From Perognathus longimembris pacificus (Eukaryota > Chordata > Mammalia > Rodentia > Heteromyidae): a stretch of DNA of 64,000 nt. Positions 24,301 to 35,800 of the stretch are shown here, in pieces. The position numbers and the translations under genes were made by a program. Each line of letters starts with the position of its first letter. Within the stretch, counting starts at the first letter, position 1. The notes under the pieces are model-generated. The model ran no database searches and was not told the DNA's origin. It saw only the letters and a program-made list of their open reading frames with translations. The DNA is taken from assembly GCF_023159225.1 (NCBI RefSeq), contig NC_063184.1, forward strand, positions 18,651,528 through 18,715,527, written 5' to 3'.

Positions 24301-27300
24301 AGTAAGTTAGATATCATCTTCAATACTGTGAAACCTAATTTGGGGCTCATTGTTAATAAAGTAACTATTTTAAGATGTTCTTAAACTTTTCTCTATCATC
24401 TTCTCAGTGTAATTTTTATTTAAATCACTTACTCCTCCAGTGGCCAATGATAATGCTCCTGAGCATGCTTTGCGACCTGGCTTCTTATCTACTTTTGCCC
24501 TTGCAACAGACCAAGGGAGCAAACTTGGACTTTCAAAGAATAAAAGCATTATCTGTTACTATAACACCTACCAGGTAAGTTCATAATTATCAAATGGTTT
24601 GCTTAATTCAGTTACTATTTTATATCCTTCATGCAAAAAAGCTTTTGTTACAATTCTAAGTTTTAACTTTCAGAAAAATGAAATTGAAACATTTAGCCTT
24701 GAAATTGGTTATGCTCAAATGGGTAATTTTCTTTGTTTCTATACCAGGGAATAATTACTCTGGAAAAATACTTAATAGACTTCAAAGTAAAAGCACATAA
24801 TATCCTAAGAAGGATTAATGAGATCACTGTTCACGCATTACCTGAAGATGAGATTCTCAAAGGCCACCCGCTTGTTGTGGCAGATAAAACATTTTTCTTG
24901 AGAGTCAGATGATAGGCTATTTAAAGTTTTTATTTGTGAGCAAGAGGTGAGTTCCTAGGTCATGTGTTGATCTCCAGCTGTGTGTTCTTAGAAAAATGTC
25001 ATCCTTTTTGCTTTAGAGTGATGTTTTCTGAAATCTACCACTGATAACACAGTGACCAATTTTTTTTTAAGTTCGATATTTGTAACATGGAGCAGGAAAA
25101 GGAACCAAACTAACTTTGCCAAAAGAATTAGGTTGACGTTGTTTAGATACTTAATTTAATTGACAGTGATAAAAGGAAAATAAAACTGTCCCCTCTCCCC
25201 TTTGATCACAGGGGATTTGTTCCTACCTACACAAACTTACAGTAAAGTTTGATTTTCAGATTAGAGGTACAATAAAAAAAAAAAGATCAACAATAACTGA
25301 CTGAAGATTTTAACATCCTCAGCATAGGATTTTTCTTCTCTTTCTTTGTTGAGAATTGTCTCTTAAAGGAAACTCTGTGGCTTCTTTTCTGCCGTAGTTG
25401 AAGATGTCCCTCTTCTTTGCACTTGCATGCCATTATTAATCAGGATGACTTGAACACAGCACTGCAGTCCTGTGACGGTTCTCCTGATGATCAGCCAAGG
25501 TGGCTGCCAAACATACCAGACACAGGGTGACTGACATCCCTCACAGCACAGTATTTCTCATGCTACCGTGCTGTGCTTCTAGAACTTTCTGTTTAACACA
25601 TTTGGACAATGGTTGACCTTTACATATAACTGACACTTGGCTTTAGAGATTAAAAGATACACAGGGGCTGGGGATATAGCCTAGTGGCAAGCGTGCCTGC
25701 CTCGGATACACGAGGCCCTAGGTTCGATTCCCCAGCACCACATATACAGAAAACGGCCAGAAGCGGCGCTGTGGCTCAAGTGGCAGAGTGCTAGCCTTGA
25801 GCGGGAAGAAGCCGGGACAGTGCTCAGGCCCTGAGTCCAAGGCCCACGACTGGCCAAAAAAAAAAAAAAAGATACACAGGCATGGTTCCACTTTGAAAAA
25901 TTTTCAGGCTAACAGTATTGTTTCTAGGAAATAGTATCTGTTTTATGAAAGTGCTTGCCTTCCACTTCTCGATATTTCATGTTGTAATACCATGATGCTA
26001 TGCTAATAATACTAGCCATTTAAAAATTTCTGAAAGTCGAAAAAAATTTCAGCTAGGTAATATTACCTTTTTACAATGTGACTTGTTATTTACATCTTAC
26101 GTTCTTTTTAGGTAGTTCAATTCAATCGTTTACCTCTTGTGGTGAGTTTCATAGCCAGTAGCAATGCCAACACAGGTATGTTTTTAATTAAGTATGGTTT
26201 TTAATTCTTTATATTACCCTGTCTGCTGGTATAATAGTAGACTTACTGTGAGAAAGTTTGAGTGTGTGGCCTATCTCCATCATCCTGGTTATAGCTGTAT
26301 AATGGAGTAATAATTGCTTTCTCTATCTTGAGGGCCTATTTCCAGTTGGTGAGAAAATGTGTGAACATCTTTTTGAAATAGGAACAAAGGAAATTCAATG
26401 TTATTTTGAGTGATCCCAGTCATGAGGTTTGAACTCAGGGCCTGGGTGCTATCCCTGAGCTTTTGTGCTCAATGCTGTACTCTACCACTTTGAGTCAGAG
26501 TGCCACTTGTAGTCTTTTGGTGATAAATTGGAGATTAAGAGTCTTACAGCCTTTCCTGTCTGAGTTAGCCTTGAACCAAAATCCTCAGACTTTGGCCTCC
26601 TAAGCAGCTAGTATTACAGATCTGAGTCACCAGTGCCCTGCAAAGGTAGGGTTTTTAAGATGTTGGAATGATTAAGGACAAAATGAATGTGATTGAGAAT
26701 TTAGAGCATGAATAGTATGAACACATTTCTGTTTTTAAGAGCTGTTTTTGGTAGGAAGTGGAACTTGAATAGTAAAATCTCATTGTATCTAGTCCCCTTC
26801 CCTGGGTACTTACATGTAGAAGATGACAGTATTCAGTTGCATTGTAGTAGTACATTTACTTCCTTTTGGACAAAGTATAATTTTTTTTTCTTTAGAGATC
26901 TGTCATTTTCACATTGCATTGAGAGCTCTTACATATATCTTCTACTTTGTGACCTGAAGATAAGTAGGTTATTGTAGCCATATCACTGAGGCCCACTTTC
27001 CATAACTAAGTTTTTAAAATTGGTTTATATTTGATGACATGTGCAACTTGTACTGACATCGAGATAATAGTCACCCTGATCATCATGTACTTAATCATTA
27101 GTTGTTACGTACTGTGGGAACATTCAGAATTACATTGTAGTCTTTGGAACCCTCCCTAAATGTTTTTAATACTGTATAAAACAGAGCAAGATCTTTGTTA
27201 TTTTTGGACAAAGGACACTAAGGTATATAACCTTCACTCTGGCAAACTAAGGTAGATAGGCTAATTTTTAGTGTTTGTCATATTAATTTTTTATACATGT

Positions 27301-27880
27301 AAATGTGTTTTATACTATACCATTCATCTATATATTCTGGTTAATTTGAACTATCCATTTATGGTTTAGATTTGTCAAAATTATAAAATAAATTTCTGAT
27401 TTTCTTTGCTCAATATTAGGGAAAACTGATTTACCTCTTGATATAATGTTAAAAGTTGCTATAAAAGTATGTTATAAAAACCATGTGTATCCTGAATCAG
27501 TGCATACTTTGAAAGTGAGATGATTTTGCTTTCAAACTTCTTAACAAATTCCAGTGCATGTAAATCATTGCTTCTATTAATACAGAAGTTTATAGTTTAT
27601 CAATTTACCTTTTTAATTTGGCAATACTGACTTGCTAGATTATGAAAATAAACTTTATAATTTTGCCTATTTTATTCAGATTTATAGTCTCTCATTTTAG
27701 ATATAGAGAACAAACTGATTAACTTTTTTGTAATTAAATTTTGGACAAGAGCATATGACTTTCAGAAAAATGTTTCTAATGTATTTTTAAAATCTCTTTG
27801 TTTTAGGACTAATTGTCAGCCTAGAAAAGGAACTTGCTCCATTGTTTGAAGAATTGATCAAAGTTGTGGAAGTTTCTTAA
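17404..27880 (+). CDS. LAMTOR3: LAMTOR3 (MP1), Ragulator subunit, complete
   Basis: LAMTOR3 is the roadblock/LC7-fold partner of LAMTOR2 in the pentameric Ragulator, which anchors Rag GTPases and mTORC1 to late endosomes and lysosomes. It was first described as the MEK1-ERK1 scaffold MP1. Coding exons are 17404-17412, 18673-18707, 22489-22547, 24441-24574, 26112-26175 and 27807-27880. They total 375 bp: 124 residues plus TAA, the family's usual length. The protein starts MADDLKRFLYKKLPSVEGLH and ends EELIKVVEVS. The start lies nine bases before the first donor (ATGGCGGAT|gtgagt) in a CpG island, as in other mammals. Compared with remembered human sequence I see SSNANTG for SSSANTG and an EELIK tail for EELRQ; both look benign. 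An IDL-Geo SINE sits within about 12 bp of the exon 3 donor. Confidence 0.98.
18078..18160 (+). mobile_element. ID-type SINE fragment
   Basis: The stretch gtggtgctgttgctcaagtg through caggccctgacttcaaaacc matches the right half of B1-dID/IDL-Geo; LAMTOR3 intron 1. Confidence 0.65.
18673..18707 (+). CDS. LAMTOR3: LAMTOR3 coding exon 2
   Basis: A 35-bp small exon with acceptor tgtcttccag and donor CCAAG|gtaagaa. It encodes DLKRFLYKKLP plus two bases of Ser. Confidence 0.96.
19600..19935 (-). mobile_element. Old B1-dID-like SINE region
   Basis: Diverged reverse copy: gatctcaaggcctggagagc at one end and tcccaagtagctgggattac at the other, with an expanded pyrimidine-rich middle. It accounts for a 153-codon open frame. 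Confidence 0.5.
20672..20740 (+). mobile_element. Old ID-type SINE fragment
   Basis: Diverged gcttgcc...aggttttgatccctagcac core of the ID left half; LAMTOR3 intron 2. Confidence 0.5.
20829..20853. repeat. (TG)n microsatellite
   Basis: About 12 TG units abutting a reverse B1-dID element. Confidence 0.93.
20854..21047 (-). mobile_element. B1-dID SINE
   Basis: Reverse copy next to a (GT)n tract: ggccagtcctggggcttgaa through gtggctaggattactggcct. Confidence 0.75.
21294..21317. repeat. (TA)n microsatellite
   Basis: About 11 TA units between a target-site duplication and a SINE T-run. Confidence 0.93.
21317..21524 (-). mobile_element. IDL-Geo SINE with target-site duplication
   Basis: Full reverse copy. 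The repeat ctacagtgtatat flanks it; the 5' copy runs into a (TA)n tract. Confidence 0.9.
22166..22245. repeat. Two-copy 40-bp tandem duplication
   Basis: Units at 22166-22205 and 22206-22245 begin cataaatactaggcacttgg and differ at two positions; LAMTOR3 intron 2. Confidence 0.93.
22489..22547 (+). CDS. LAMTOR3: LAMTOR3 coding exon 3
   Basis: 59 bp. The acceptor is gtctttgtag and the donor is ATCAAAG|gtaaag. It encodes VEGLHAIVVSDRDGVPVIK. The donor sequence is repeated 195 bp downstream as the target-site duplication of a SINE. Confidence 0.97.
22559..22738 (+). mobile_element. IDL-Geo SINE at LAMTOR3 exon 3 donor
   Basis: Forward dimer. The 15-base repeat aaaggtaaagctgag occurs at 22544-22558 and 22739-22753. 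The first copy overlaps the end of exon 3 and its splice donor, so the insertion duplicated the donor. Confidence 0.93.
23170..23965 (-). mobile_element. Old LINE-1 fragment, reverse
   Basis: Reverse L1-like text, e.g. tggctattgtgaatagtgct and aacagttcataagagttcct. It is interrupted by a younger L1 tail at about 23291-23440. LAMTOR3 intron 3. Confidence 0.7.
23291..23440 (-). mobile_element. Short LINE-1 3' tail nested in older L1
   Basis: Only the last ~150 bp of an L1 3' UTR, reversed, with a T-rich start. The host sequence ccaatctaattttc is repeated on both sides (about 23278 and 23440). Confidence 0.8.
24195..24263 (-). mobile_element. Old ID-type SINE fragment
   Basis: A decayed reverse copy of the ID left half, with caagtgctgtatcactgagc; about 180 bp before LAMTOR3 exon 4. 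Confidence 0.55.
24441..24574 (+). CDS. LAMTOR3: LAMTOR3 coding exon 4
   Basis: 134 bp. The acceptor is actcctccag and the donor is TACCAG|gtaagt. It encodes ANDNAPEHALRPGFLSTFAL through KSIICYYNTYQ, the central beta-sheet of the roadblock fold. Confidence 0.97.
25665..25870 (+). mobile_element. IDL-Geo SINE with target-site duplication
   Basis: A nearly intact, probably young forward copy flanked by aaaagatacacagg; LAMTOR3 intron 4. Confidence 0.92.
26112..26175 (+). CDS. LAMTOR3: LAMTOR3 coding exon 5
   Basis: 64 bp. The acceptor is ttctttttag and the donor is AACACAG|gtatgt. It encodes VVQFNRLPLVVSFIASSNAN plus T and a split Gly. Confidence 0.97.
26405..26642 (-). mobile_element. B1-dID SINE
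   Basis: Reverse copy: ggtttgaactcagggcctgg through gataaattggagattaagag to gtcaccagtgccctgc. Confidence 0.75.
27807..27880 (+). CDS. LAMTOR3: LAMTOR3 terminal coding exon with stop
   Basis: 74 coding bp. The acceptor is tttgttttag. It encodes LIVSLEKELAPLFEELIKVV then EVS, ending TAA at 27878-27880. Confidence 0.97.
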
Positions 27881-28390
27881 TCTGATGATGGTTTTGATGT
27901 ATACCTTATCTTATAAAAACACAAGTCAATCTAGCAATCTTTAGACCACAATAATACTTTTCTCTATATGTATGTAAGAAAGGGCCCCTTTTCCACCTTA
28001 CACTAAAGAATCTGCCTATAGGTGTACTTTATAGACAGATCAGGTATTATATTTGCTTTGTAAGGTCTTTTCTTCTTTAGAGAGATCTGGGGATAATGGG
28101 GATGATCTGAAATGGTTCAGTCTGTCACAGCTCCCATGGAGTTAGTGCAGTCACCACATACAGATGGGATCTTATTCAGTGGATCAGAATCAAAATGGTG
28201 CATTGATCCACTTGAGCCACTGAGCGCTCCCTATCATACAGGACTCCCAGGCTGCAAGCATGCAGCAGGCCCTCTTATTGTGAATAATATTGAGGATATA
28301 TTTTTCTTCCATTGTATTTTATTTCTTTGCATTGAGTGTGAGGAAGATAAAATGGCTTAGTAAAAGTAATAAAATCAGTACAATCACTAA
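27881..28390 (+). other. LAMTOR3: Probable LAMTOR3 3' UTR
   Basis: Unique sequence without SINEs follows the stop. The first good poly(A) hexamer is AATAAA at 28368-28373; a second is at 28635-28640. Cleavage shortly after either is plausible. The ORF of 82 codons inside (28112-28360) is not protein-like. Confidence 0.55.
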
Positions 28391-29569
28391 CTTTATATAT
28401 GTATTACTTTGCACTGTAGATATATGTCACTAATGAGTTCTTTTCAGAGGGTGCTTCTCTTTAATGAAAAGGAAAATTATAGCTTACCCTTTTCTTCCTA
28501 CTCTGCTCTCTATAACCAATCAGTGTTTTAATGGATTGTTCTTTATAGAATTTAAATATGACTTGTTACAGAATCCTCTTTTCAGTATGTATATAAATGT
28601 GATAGTTTTAGCCATTTTTTCATACATGAGTATAAATAAAATAGTATTTTTAAAAATACAGTTTGAGCACTGTACAAATTTTTTTTCTTTTCCAACTTCT
28701 ACCAAGATGTTTAGTAGCCTTCATTGACTTAATCCACCTTTTCAACCACATGACTGAGCCGTGACTGTTCTGAAAGTAGGAATTTGTTTGGAGATTGTCT
28801 TACTCTTTTGTACACTGTCAGAAAGTAAACCTTGTTCTTGAACCTAACTTCAACAGTTCTGGAATATCTCTCAGGCTCAGGAATGTGGTCCACAGATCAT
28901 TCCAGCAATTACTTTCCTCCTAGCTTCTTTGGCAGTTTGTCTCTGATAAATTCAGTACATACACATTGAGCACCTTCTCTGTGTGATCACCAGTGCTAGC
29001 ACAGTACTCAGTCCTCCAGCACTGTTCACATGGTAGTTCTGTGCTCCAATGGGATTGCTGCACCTAGAGGTTGGCAGTGAGACAGTCAACCAAACAGTGT
29101 GCCACTTTTCCTTCCTTCCATTTTCCTATACAAATTAGAGAGTAATTGTTGGTTCCTTTAAAGAACTAACAGTTCAGTAAGGGAAGAAGTTATAGAAAGA
29201 TTATGGTAAAGCTGTACAGAGTACAAAATAGGCACAACATTAGAAACAGCCCATTACAAAAAAGTAGAAGAGATGGTGTTTTATTTGCTGGGAACTATAA
29301 ACACTAATTGGTACAAGCATTAGACACCTGTGAAAGTACAGAATTCCCATTGTCTGAGTTTAATAATATTTAATGCGCAGGAACTTGTTGCCAGCAACAC
29401 AGTGCATGAAATAAGAGGGTATTTTAGGGATGAAGTGATTGAGTTTCTATTTGCAGAGAGCAGTAATTGTGTATCTTAAAGCCAACTGTGGTAATACAGA
29501 CTCAATCCCATCTACTTGGGAGGCTGAGATAGGAGAATCCGAAGTTCAAGATCTGGCCTGGGGGCGGGG

Positions 29570-29783
29570 GCCAGGGGCTGAGAATGTGGCTTAGTGGTAG
29601 AGTGTTTGCCTTGCGTGCATGAAGCCCTGGGTTTGATTCCTCAGCACCACATAAATAGAAGAAGCTGGGATTGGCGCTGTGGCTCAAGTGGTAGAGTGCT
29701 AGCCTTGAGCGAAAAGAAGCCAGGGACAGTGCTCAGGCTCTGAGTCCAAGCCCCAGGGCTGGCAATTAATAAAAAAAAAAAAA
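29570..29783 (+). mobile_element. IDL-Geo SINE
   Basis: Forward dimer with an A-rich tail, between LAMTOR3 and DAPP1. Confidence 0.88.
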
Positions 29784-30374
29784 TCTGACCTAGGCAATCC
29801 ATATTCCATAACAAAACATTCACATCCCAAGTCTTTCTAACTTACAGTAGATTCTTCTGCAAGATCTTTTACCTGCCGGTTAGCTAGACCTGTGCTACCC
29901 AAGATGTAGCCCATTGCTTTGGCTGTTGTGAACATGGTTCTTAGCAAGTACAAGCTGATGAGTTTTTTTAAAAACCTACCAGTTTGACACATGGTAACTT
30001 TATACCTGTTCAATCTCAAAATAAAGGGATTTGGTACTTGTATCTTTTATTTCATTTTTCTAATTTTTATTAAATTTTACAAAATTCTAGATTCATAGGT
30101 CAGAAAGTTTTTTTAAAAATGAAATGCCATCCTCTATGCATATACTGTTTAAGAAACAGACCAATTTTGAATAATAGAAGTGTAAGAGTTTATGTGGAAA
30201 GAACAATAGAGGAAGTAGTCTGATGGAAGTATAATATATTTGAGGGTGAAATGCCACAGTGAAATTAACTAAGAACTGGAGGATAATTTCCTCAATTTCT
30301 GATCCTTTGTGGCTCCTAGTCTGAAGCACCGTTGCTACTTATGGTATTAATCAGGCTATTTCTTTTATTTGTTT

Positions 30375-30576
30375 CGTTTTTGTTGCCAGTCCTGGGGCGT
30401 GGACTCAGGGCCTGAGCACTGTCCCTGGCTTCTTTTTGATCAAGGCTAGCACTCTACCACTTGAGCCACAGCGCCACTTCTGGCTTTTTTCTATATATGT
30501 GGTGCTGAGGAATCGAACCCAGAGCATCATGTATAGGAGGCGAGCACTCTACCACTAGGCCATATTCCCAGCCCCA
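30375..30576 (-). mobile_element. IDL-Geo SINE with target-site duplication
   Basis: Reverse copy flanked by aggctatttctttt; intergenic. Confidence 0.9.
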
Positions 30577-30879
30577 GGCTATTTCTTTTTAATGACAATA
30601 ATAAAATGTTTGAGCAGCAAAGAAGTTTGTGGACAATTAAATTATATTCTTTTTTATTTGATAAACAGAACCAAAAGTATAAATAAACATGTTTTACAGA
30701 ATGGCAAAGTATTACCTACACACACACAAAAACACCAGCGTTTCTAAGACAACAAAACAAAACCATCCAACTCAAAAAGGGCTCATTTGTAACTTCCCTT
30801 TGCTAACTTGACACAATCAACTTGACATTTGCTTTATTTCCATACAAACCATACCAGATACATTTAAAAACCCTTTTTT

Positions 30880-30960
30880 GGCGCTGGGAACTGATGGGAG
30901 TTAGCACCAGGTGAATGGCAGGCAAGTGCTTTACCACTGGGGCCACATCCCCAGCTGGGG
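30880..30960 (-). mobile_element. Old ID-type SINE fragment
   Basis: Reverse ID left half recognised by caagtgctttaccactgggg and ccacatccccagc. Confidence 0.6.
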
Positions 30961-31044
30961 AGCCCTGTTGAAATGCACGAAAATGTACTGGAATATCTGC
31001 CTCTTAGATGTTTAAATAATACAAGGAACTTCTTTAGCAAGGCA

Positions 31045-31590
31045 TCTGTGATGAGTAGTCTTGCTTGTCCACTTGATTGGATGGAGAAACAACACAAGGT
31101 TATTAGTAAGGTACACCTCTGGGTATATCTGTGAGGCATTTATAAAGATGATTAGAACACTGAAGGGCTTTGACCTAAATAGTGGTCTAATCCAATGATA
31201 GATTCAAAATTCGTGTAGAATGTTGGCATCTGGTGGGATTGTGGAAGGTGGGCTCAGTAGAAAGAAAGAATTAGGCCACTAGTAGTTTATGGTCTTGCCC
31301 TGGCCTCTCCTGTCTTTTTGTCTCTGATTTGCTTCCTAGCTGCCACAGGAGAGCTGCTTTGCTCTACTGTGTTCCTGCCCTAGGCCATGATCTGAAACCT
31401 ACCAAAGTAGAAGCTACAACAAATAGTACCGCCCTTTATCTTGGTCTCTCAGGTATTCTGGTTGCAGTGACTGACAAAGTTAACACATCCCTTTGCTCTG
31501 AACAGTATTACAGCCTTAAATTCTATTTTTTTTATTTTCGTGTTACTTTTTCTCTCACTTCAAACTCTGAGAAACTCTGAATAAAAGTAA
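31045..31590 (+). mobile_element. Decayed LTR-like element (tentative)
   Basis: Starts near ctgtgatgagtagtcttgct. It has gctgccacaggagagctgct and ends with aggtattctggttgcagtga, which resembles the 3' end of old mammalian ERVL/MaLR LTRs. No coding sequence. Confidence 0.45.
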
Positions 31591-31892
31591 CAATCTGTTC
31601 ATGAACATTGGACGCCAGTATTTCATTCCCATTTCAGTCTTCTCATTCTGGTTTGCAAAGGCTATGCAGTGTGGTATTACATATTATATGTACGTGTTTT
31701 AGTGTTACTCCCTCCCCTGCATCAACGTTGCTCTTTAGTAAGGCAGGCCTGCATGCTGATAGAGTTAACTTGACAGAACTAATTCTGGGGATGAGGAGGT
31801 TATAACAGTTTTTTTAGAATTCTTTTTCAGTACATCTGGAGAAATGTCTGGAAAAGATAACTTAGTGCTTATAAGTACTCTTATTAAAATTA

Positions 31893-32065
31893 CATTATTG
31901 AACTCAGGGCCTGGGTGCTGTCCCTTAACTTTTTTGCTCAATGCTATCACACTACTACTTGAGCCATCTTTGCTTCCAGCTTTTTGCTGATTAAGAGGAG
32001 ATAAGAGTCTCACAGACTTGGCAGCCTCCTGAGTAGCTAGGATTACAGGAGTGAGCCACTTGATC
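31893..32065 (-). mobile_element. B1-dID SINE fragment
   Basis: Reverse copy: aactcagggcctgggtgctg through agtagctaggattacaggag. Confidence 0.7.
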
Positions 32066-32164
32066 CTTGAATTTTTTTCTCACCCTTGAAAACATTTCAC
32101 CAAAATGGCAAAGAAAAGGCTTTAAAAGTTTTAAAAAGCATTTAATTATAAAAATGCTCTTGAA

Positions 32165-32792
32165 ATTGTGCCTTCATTTTCCTTTATTATCCACGGGGTA
32201 GTTACTTCTTGTAGTATCATTAGAAGTGAAGGACACTAAATAGACTTCTAAGGCTTTTAAAAAGAGAAAAATGAATGCAGCAGACCTTTTCCATTTTAGT
32301 TTTGAAAACCATTTGGGCTTTTATAGTTGAACAAAAACAACCTCTCATTTGGAAATCCTTGATGTTTGTTATCTCAGTACACTTCATAAAGCCGTCTGAA
32401 CCTCCCGAGTAAGGGTTGTTTACTTCCTGCTTCACAGCACAACCTGGAGATTGGTTTTGCTGACCTGGTGACTCAGAGCAGGGGCTCCAGGCAACTCATG
32501 TCAACAACCTTGGGACACCCAGAGTGACTTTAACAAGGTCCTTGGTTCTGCCTGGTGGTTAATCAGTTTCCATCAGAACAGCAAGCACTGCAGTGGTCTC
32601 AAGGAGACATTGTCAAGGACAGCTGCTTTCCATGAATCTTGTAAACACCATTTAGGTTCCCAGTCACCCTCTGCTTTGATGTACTTTTTTAAAGAAAATC
32701 CTCAGTGAGTTTGCATCTGAAGCCTCCTATGGACCACAGCACCAGGAACGACCCACCCTGCCCTAGCCTGAGACCCCCAGGGCAATAAAGGT
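32165..32792 (-). other. DAPP1: Probable DAPP1 3' UTR
   Basis: Unique, SINE-free sequence follows the stop on the minus strand. The nearest minus-strand AATAAA is at 32183-32188 (TTTATT on +), giving a 3' UTR of about 0.6 kb. Another hexamer at 30653-30658 would allow a much longer one that runs through repeats. Confidence 0.5.
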
Positions 32793-32861
32793 CTACTTGA
32801 AAATGAATGACCGAGATCGGATTGTGCCTTCCCCATGGTCCAGCTGTTTTCTTATTTGTGA
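32793..32861 (-). CDS. DAPP1: DAPP1 terminal coding exon with stop
   Basis: 69 coding bp. The acceptor is tttattacag. It encodes [20 protein letters not shown] then FK, ending TAG (32793-32795). The reading frame is in phase with exon 8. Confidence 0.97.
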   Translation of the reverse strand, partial: SQIRKQLDHGEGTIRSRSFIFK

Positions 32862-35800
32862 CTGTAATAAAACAGATGTGCATTGGTTACTGGGTGAGTT
32901 GAAGATAATGAACTCTGAGATATTAAAACGCGTTGATTAGTAAGGAAGATATGCAACTATAAGTATCAGTCTACCCATCCCAGGTTTTAATCTGTTCCCC
33001 CTCCCCCACCCTCAGGAGACATTGTGAAATGTAAGTTGTACCATGTGAAGTTTGGGAATGAGTCTAATACTTACAGTAAACCAGGACATGGAATGTGAGT
33101 CAAAAGGAAGATTATGGATGTGAAATTGTTCAGATGGAAAGATGTCTATAATATATTGTTGAGTGAAGGATGTAACACCAGAGAATGCATCGATTTTCTT
33201 TATGAATACCCATCTACACAAGAAGAAGTCTTGAAACTGTATTTGATATATTTTTACTTTAAATTTTCGATAATGTGTCACTTGGATAAGTGCAAGGTCG
33301 AAGGAGTAAGGAATTAATTCACATCAGAACAAAAGTCTAATGTAGAAAAAATTCACTTAAAGTCAGTTACATTGGAACAACCTCCAAGTGAGTGGTGTAT
33401 TAACTTGGATTTCAAACTAAAAACATTACCAAAAAAAAAAAAAGTATCTACTAAGGGATATTTGACAAGATTTTTTCAGATTTCTTTCTTGTTTTGTAAA
33501 ATGGGAGTGGGCTGTGGTTTGAACCCAGGGCCTCCTACCACTGAGCTATAGTCCTAGACCTTAGATTTTTCATTTTGTAGAATCATTTGTAGATTATATA
33601 ATTTCACTCACACACAAAGATGCTGTGCTTTTGAAAACCTCAAGCGCTTCAAGACAATATGTCTTGAGAGTGTCTCTTAAAGGTCTTTATTTAAAGACTT
33701 GGTTCCCAGGGTGGCAGTATTGGAGGGGATTGGGACCTTGAAGAGGTGGACGGTAGGTAGTGTGAGGTCTTCAAGTCATTGGGGTACAGCCCTGGGAGGT
33801 GAATGTGGTCCCCTGGAGTGGATTTTGCACCATGAGAGTAAGTTGACCCCTTTGAAGACTGAGCCTGACCCCTGAGTTGCCTCTGGCTTCATGTTTGTCA
33901 TTGTTGATTTTCTCTCACAAATTCGTTAGAGTGTTCTGCAGTCAGGTAGGTCATCACTAGAGCTCACTGATACTACTTCTATGCGCTTGAAACTCTCTGA
34001 ATTAAATAAGCCCCATTTCCTTCATGGGTATTTCATGATAGCAACAAAAATGGACTAATGCATTAATGGGAAATTTTAGTAAGTCATGAGTTCAAGCACT
34101 TGTCTAGTATCATACAAAATTGCCAATATATACAAAAAATATCTGATAATGGTGACTTTTTATGAGCACTCTGACATCCTCTTAGGAAGTATATAGCAAG
34201 TGGATAGAATACCTTTTTTTTTTTTTTGCCAGTCCTAGGCCGTGAACTCAGGGCCTGAGCACTGTCCCTGGCTTCTTTTTGCTCAAGGCTAGCACTCTGC
34301 CACTTGAGCCACAGCGCCACTTCTGGCCATTTTCTGTATATGTGGTGCTGGGGAATCGAACCCAGGGCCTCATGTATATGAGGCAGGCACTCTTGCCACT
34401 AGGCCATATCCCCAGTCGTAGAATACCTTTTGTCTCCTTAATGCAGACAAGGTATTGCTTGTGGGAAACTAAATTCAGTTGCTTCAGCAAGCTCCTCAGA
34501 CAATTGGAAAGGTTTTTCAATTAGAGAAATGTGTTTACTGGCCTCTAGGAGACCTTTATGTCCCAAATTTCCTCTTCCCAACAAGACTGGATTAACCTGC
34601 AAACCTGAAAGGCATTTGGGCTGAGACCTGAATATAGCTCCTTCATTTCCTGTCTCCATCTTTTCTCATGTCCCCAAAGAGGGGGCAGGTTATTGCAAGT
34701 AGACTTGCAAATATTCTTTTGGTTCTTGGCAGTACTCTGCCTCATTAGGAATATGGTTGAAATCATCAACATGTTATTTCTCAGGCCTGAGACATGAAGA
34801 CTAGTAACTTACCATCTTCCATCGAAGTATCTTGATCCATTCATCAGCTTCTACTCCTGTCTTTGCACAGAGATAAAATGTCCTGAATGGAAATACTAAA
34901 CTAACAAAACAAACAAAAAAGAACATAAGATACTCCAAATGATTACTTCAGTTGAGCAAGCATTACGATATACCAAGGGGAAGAAGAACTGAGATGGGAC
35001 CTTGTTAAGTAGTCACAAAGAGCAGTTACACAAGAAGTAACTTGAAGCTATTCCTGCCAGCCAACTGCCGAAATTAGGTTTATATTACAAGCAAGATTTG
35101 TATTCTCTAAGGAGCCTCCAAAGAAGGAAATGTCCAGGATACCCCCAGGTCCCTTTGCTGTGCATTCTCTAGGAAGAATGTAACTCATGTGTTTACTCAG
35201 CTGAATATGATTCAATGATGAATCCTGTGCTATGATGCAAAGAATAAGCATGGCAGGCAAGAGAGAGCTCTCTGAAAACTCACTGTGTTAGCTCTGCTTC
35301 CTGTGGCTGTAGGTAGTTTTCAACTATGTATAGAATAGGATAATAGGACAATAAAACTCCATCGACTAGTTATTTTGCCTATCTCTGGCCATGAGTTAGT
35401 GTCTATGGGAAGAAAAAGAACTTTTCTCCTGGCCCAAAGGACTTCCTGGATGTAGAATAATTCTTCATTTTACTGCCTCTGATTATTTATAATGGAAGTT
35501 ATTAGAGTGATAGTTCTAACTTAGATCTTCTTTTCTCTTTTTTCTGTACTTCACATTGAGTTGAGACAGGGCCTGCTGGTTCACACTTGGAGTCCTAGCT
35601 ACTCAGAAGGCTGAGATCTGTGTGGTTTTGAAGCTAGCCAGAATCTTATCACCAAATAACTGCCCCAAAGCTGGAAGTGGGCCATGACTCAAGTGGTAGG
35701 TTGCCAGTCTTGAGTGAAAAAGCTCAGGGACATGCCCAGGGTGTTGAGTTCAAGCCTCTGTACCAGCACTAGCTTAAAAAAGAAGTTGAATTGAAAAATG

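Larger units (their letters stand above)
28391..32160. other. Intergenic space between convergent LAMTOR3 and DAPP1
   Basis: No gene seen. It holds an IDL-Geo element (29570-29783, +), an IDL-Geo element (30375-30576, -), an old ID fragment near 30880-30960 (-), an LTR-like decayed stretch about 31045-31590 and a B1-dID copy (about 31893-32065, -). Other sequence is AT-rich and unique, possibly including alternative 3' UTR ends of either gene. Confidence 0.6.

Noticed and set aside
33012..33317. Paired open frames around 33.1-33.3 kb, including one beginning [13 protein letters not shown]
   Set aside because: The DNA resembles an old L1/HAL-type 3' end, and neither product looks like a known protein.
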